This document shows, piece after piece, positions 62,801-64,000 of a stretch of 64,000 bases of DNA. The DNA is from Todiramphus chloris collaris. Taxonomy: Eukaryota > Chordata > Aves > Coraciiformes > Alcedinidae. The notes beneath the pieces were generated by a model that saw nothing but the letters and a program-made list of their open reading frames with translations, had not been told where the DNA came from and searched no databases. Position 1 is the stretch's first letter. Each line of letters opens with the position of its first letter. The stretch is from assembly GCA_025345505.1 (NCBI GenBank), contig JANVCC010000027.1, positions 1,053,679 to 1,117,678 of the forward strand. The letters run 5' to 3'. Position numbers and translations under genes: made by a program.

Positions 62801-64000
62801 TCTGTTGTGTTCGATTAATTAGCTATTGGAAATACACAGAGGCGAGCATTCATGCAAGGAGCCAGGCCCTTTGGCACCAGTGGGTGCTGGGGACGCTGGG
62901 GACATTGGTGTACCGCTGCCGTCGGTGCTGGGCTGCAGGGCAACCACCCCAGCAGCCCCCGTGGCCTTTGGTGAGCCCCTGTGAGGCTTTCTTCAGTTGA
63001 TATAAACTGGTAACTCGAGCAGTCCGAGTCAACACTACAGGGGCCTCTGCAGGGGGAAGCGCAGACCCTAAACATGCTCCCCAGAGCCCTCCCAGCCAGG
63101 TTCAAAGAACACCGTTTTAACCATCCCTGAAATGAAACCCACACCCCCCCAAACCTTTACAGAGGCCACCCTCTGCTCACAGAACCTAGTCCCTTCCCTG
63201 CAGGCATCCAGGATCCTTTGAAATGGAAAATTTACGCTGTACTGAAATAGTTCATACTATAATAAACAACATAGTGCCATCATTCTGCTGGTATTCAGAG
63301 CACAATTAAACCTGAGCCTCATGCGAGTACTCCATTCGGGGTGGGAAGGTGGTGGTGGTGGGGGGACACGCACCTTACCCCCCTATGGCCCTTCCTAACA
63401 CAGGAGGCTTTCCTGCTTATCCCCCCACCCTGTAGTGAACCCCCTTTGTCCCCCCCCACATTTACACGGGGCTGGGATGGGGGGGCGTGGGGGCAATTAT
63501 ATAACTTATAGGTCAATTTGTAGTTTGGGCAGAAGAGCTGCAAGAACGTGGTATGTTGGCCAAGCTGCTTGTTTGCTTAAGTTCTCAGAGTTCAATGAGG
63601 TCATTTTCTCATCTTCCCTGTGTTTTCTGTATTTTCCACAGACTGCCAGCCTCAAACAACACCCTCTTTCTTCGCATTAGAAATGGAAACACGTCCTCTG
63701 CAGGAATTTTCCACTTAATAGCTCCTGCTTTCCTACCGGGGGCCTCAGTGCACCACCACTGCAATGCTGTATTTCTTTCCACTGCAGTTTGACATTTTGC
63801 AGCCAGAACAACGAGCGGCATTCACTCCATCCCCGTTTCTGAAAAAACAGCTCTCTGTGGGCACGCAGAACGCACCCAGCGCAGGCAGCACTGGGGGGAG
63901 ACGGCAGAAGTATTTAAACATCGTTACATGTCACCGAGGATATGACATTGTCAAGGAATAACAATCTTTCATACAGTCGTTCCCCTTTCTCTCCCCGCCC
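59863..64000. other. Non-coding stretch to the window end
   Basis: No gene or repeat family could be supported. Noted items: a 7-bp-stem palindrome GAGCTCCAAGGAGCTC at 60397-60412, a TA-rich stretch at about 60675-60705, an AP-1 cluster at 60850-60901 (listed separately), and C- or G-rich runs around 63140-63160 and 63420-63495. ORFs such as 61725-62135 minus (136 codons) show no domain. Confidence 0.45.
60850..60901. promoter_or_regulatory. Paired AP-1 consensus sites around a palindrome
   Basis: TGACTCA at 60856-60862 and TGAGTCA at 60893-60899 are both exact AP-1/TRE consensus sites. Each sits in a near-identical direct repeat (CCCGGTTGACTCAAA and CCCGGGTTGAGTCAAA). Between them GCTGAG-CGATA-CTCAGC (60869-60885) is an inverted repeat whose half-sites resemble MAF-type GCTGA elements. 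The arrangement suggests a compact enhancer module. Binding is inferred from motif identity only. Confidence 0.45.

Noticed and set aside
1-64000. CRISPR arrays, bacterial operons, phage genes, rRNA or tRNA genes
   Set aside because: No spaced direct-repeat array, no tightly packed ORFs, no RNA-gene structure found by eye. The repeats are those of a bird nuclear genome. Dedicated tRNA or ncRNA searches were not possible here.

Overview
The window looks like nuclear DNA from a bird. The main evidence is the repeat content: at least eight 3'-truncated CR1 (chicken repeat 1) LINE copies carry the avian 3' end and its terminal ATTCTGTG-type octamer, and there are two LTR-type insertions with avian signatures. 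Repeats are sparse, tandem DNA is scarce, and a sharply bounded GC-rich block with a CpG island sits in otherwise AT-leaning DNA. There is no operon structure, no Shine-Dalgarno spacing and no CRISPR array. No ORF matches a cellular protein family I recognise. The only recognisable coding sequence is decayed CR1 ORF2.

Layout. Positions 1-49.4 kb are gene-poor non-coding DNA. They hold CR1 copies at 0.44, 3.1, 6.0, 13.3, 14.4, 37.2, 39.9 and 43.1 kb, older CR1/L3-like remnants near 4.1 and 23.1 kb, a 63-bp minisatellite (five units) at 21.1 kb, a striking ~120-bp imperfect palindrome at 28.6 kb, and several AT-rich, repeat-free stretches (22.2-22.5, 25.5-26.0 and 26.8-27.5 kb) whose texture suggests conserved non-coding elements. 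The longest CR1 copy (39.9-41.4 kb, minus strand) keeps a reverse transcriptase region with one obvious frameshift.

Positions 49.4-55.9 kb are strongly GC-rich. A CpG island (about 49.43-50.92 kb) contains a run of closely spaced, well-formed splice donors and acceptors on the plus strand. Followed by a strong acceptor at 52.82 kb and an AATAAA at 53.09 kb, these give a coherent gene model: six or seven small exons that, joined in one order, stay open for about 170 codons and match no family I know. It could equally be a multi-exon non-coding RNA. An ERVL-like solo LTR lies inside its last long intron and offers an alternative polyadenylation signal. The rest of the block (53.1-55.9 kb) is GC-rich low-complexity DNA with long chance ORFs on both strands.

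Positions 55.9-64 kb return to ordinary non-coding DNA. They hold an antisense LTR (56.5-57.3 kb), a TA/TG microsatellite, and a compact cluster of two AP-1 consensus sites around a small palindrome at 60.86 kb.

All family assignments are by eye. The window probably lies in a gene desert or large intergenic interval beside one CpG-island promoter. The CpG-island transcript and the 28.6 kb hairpin are the observations most worth testing.
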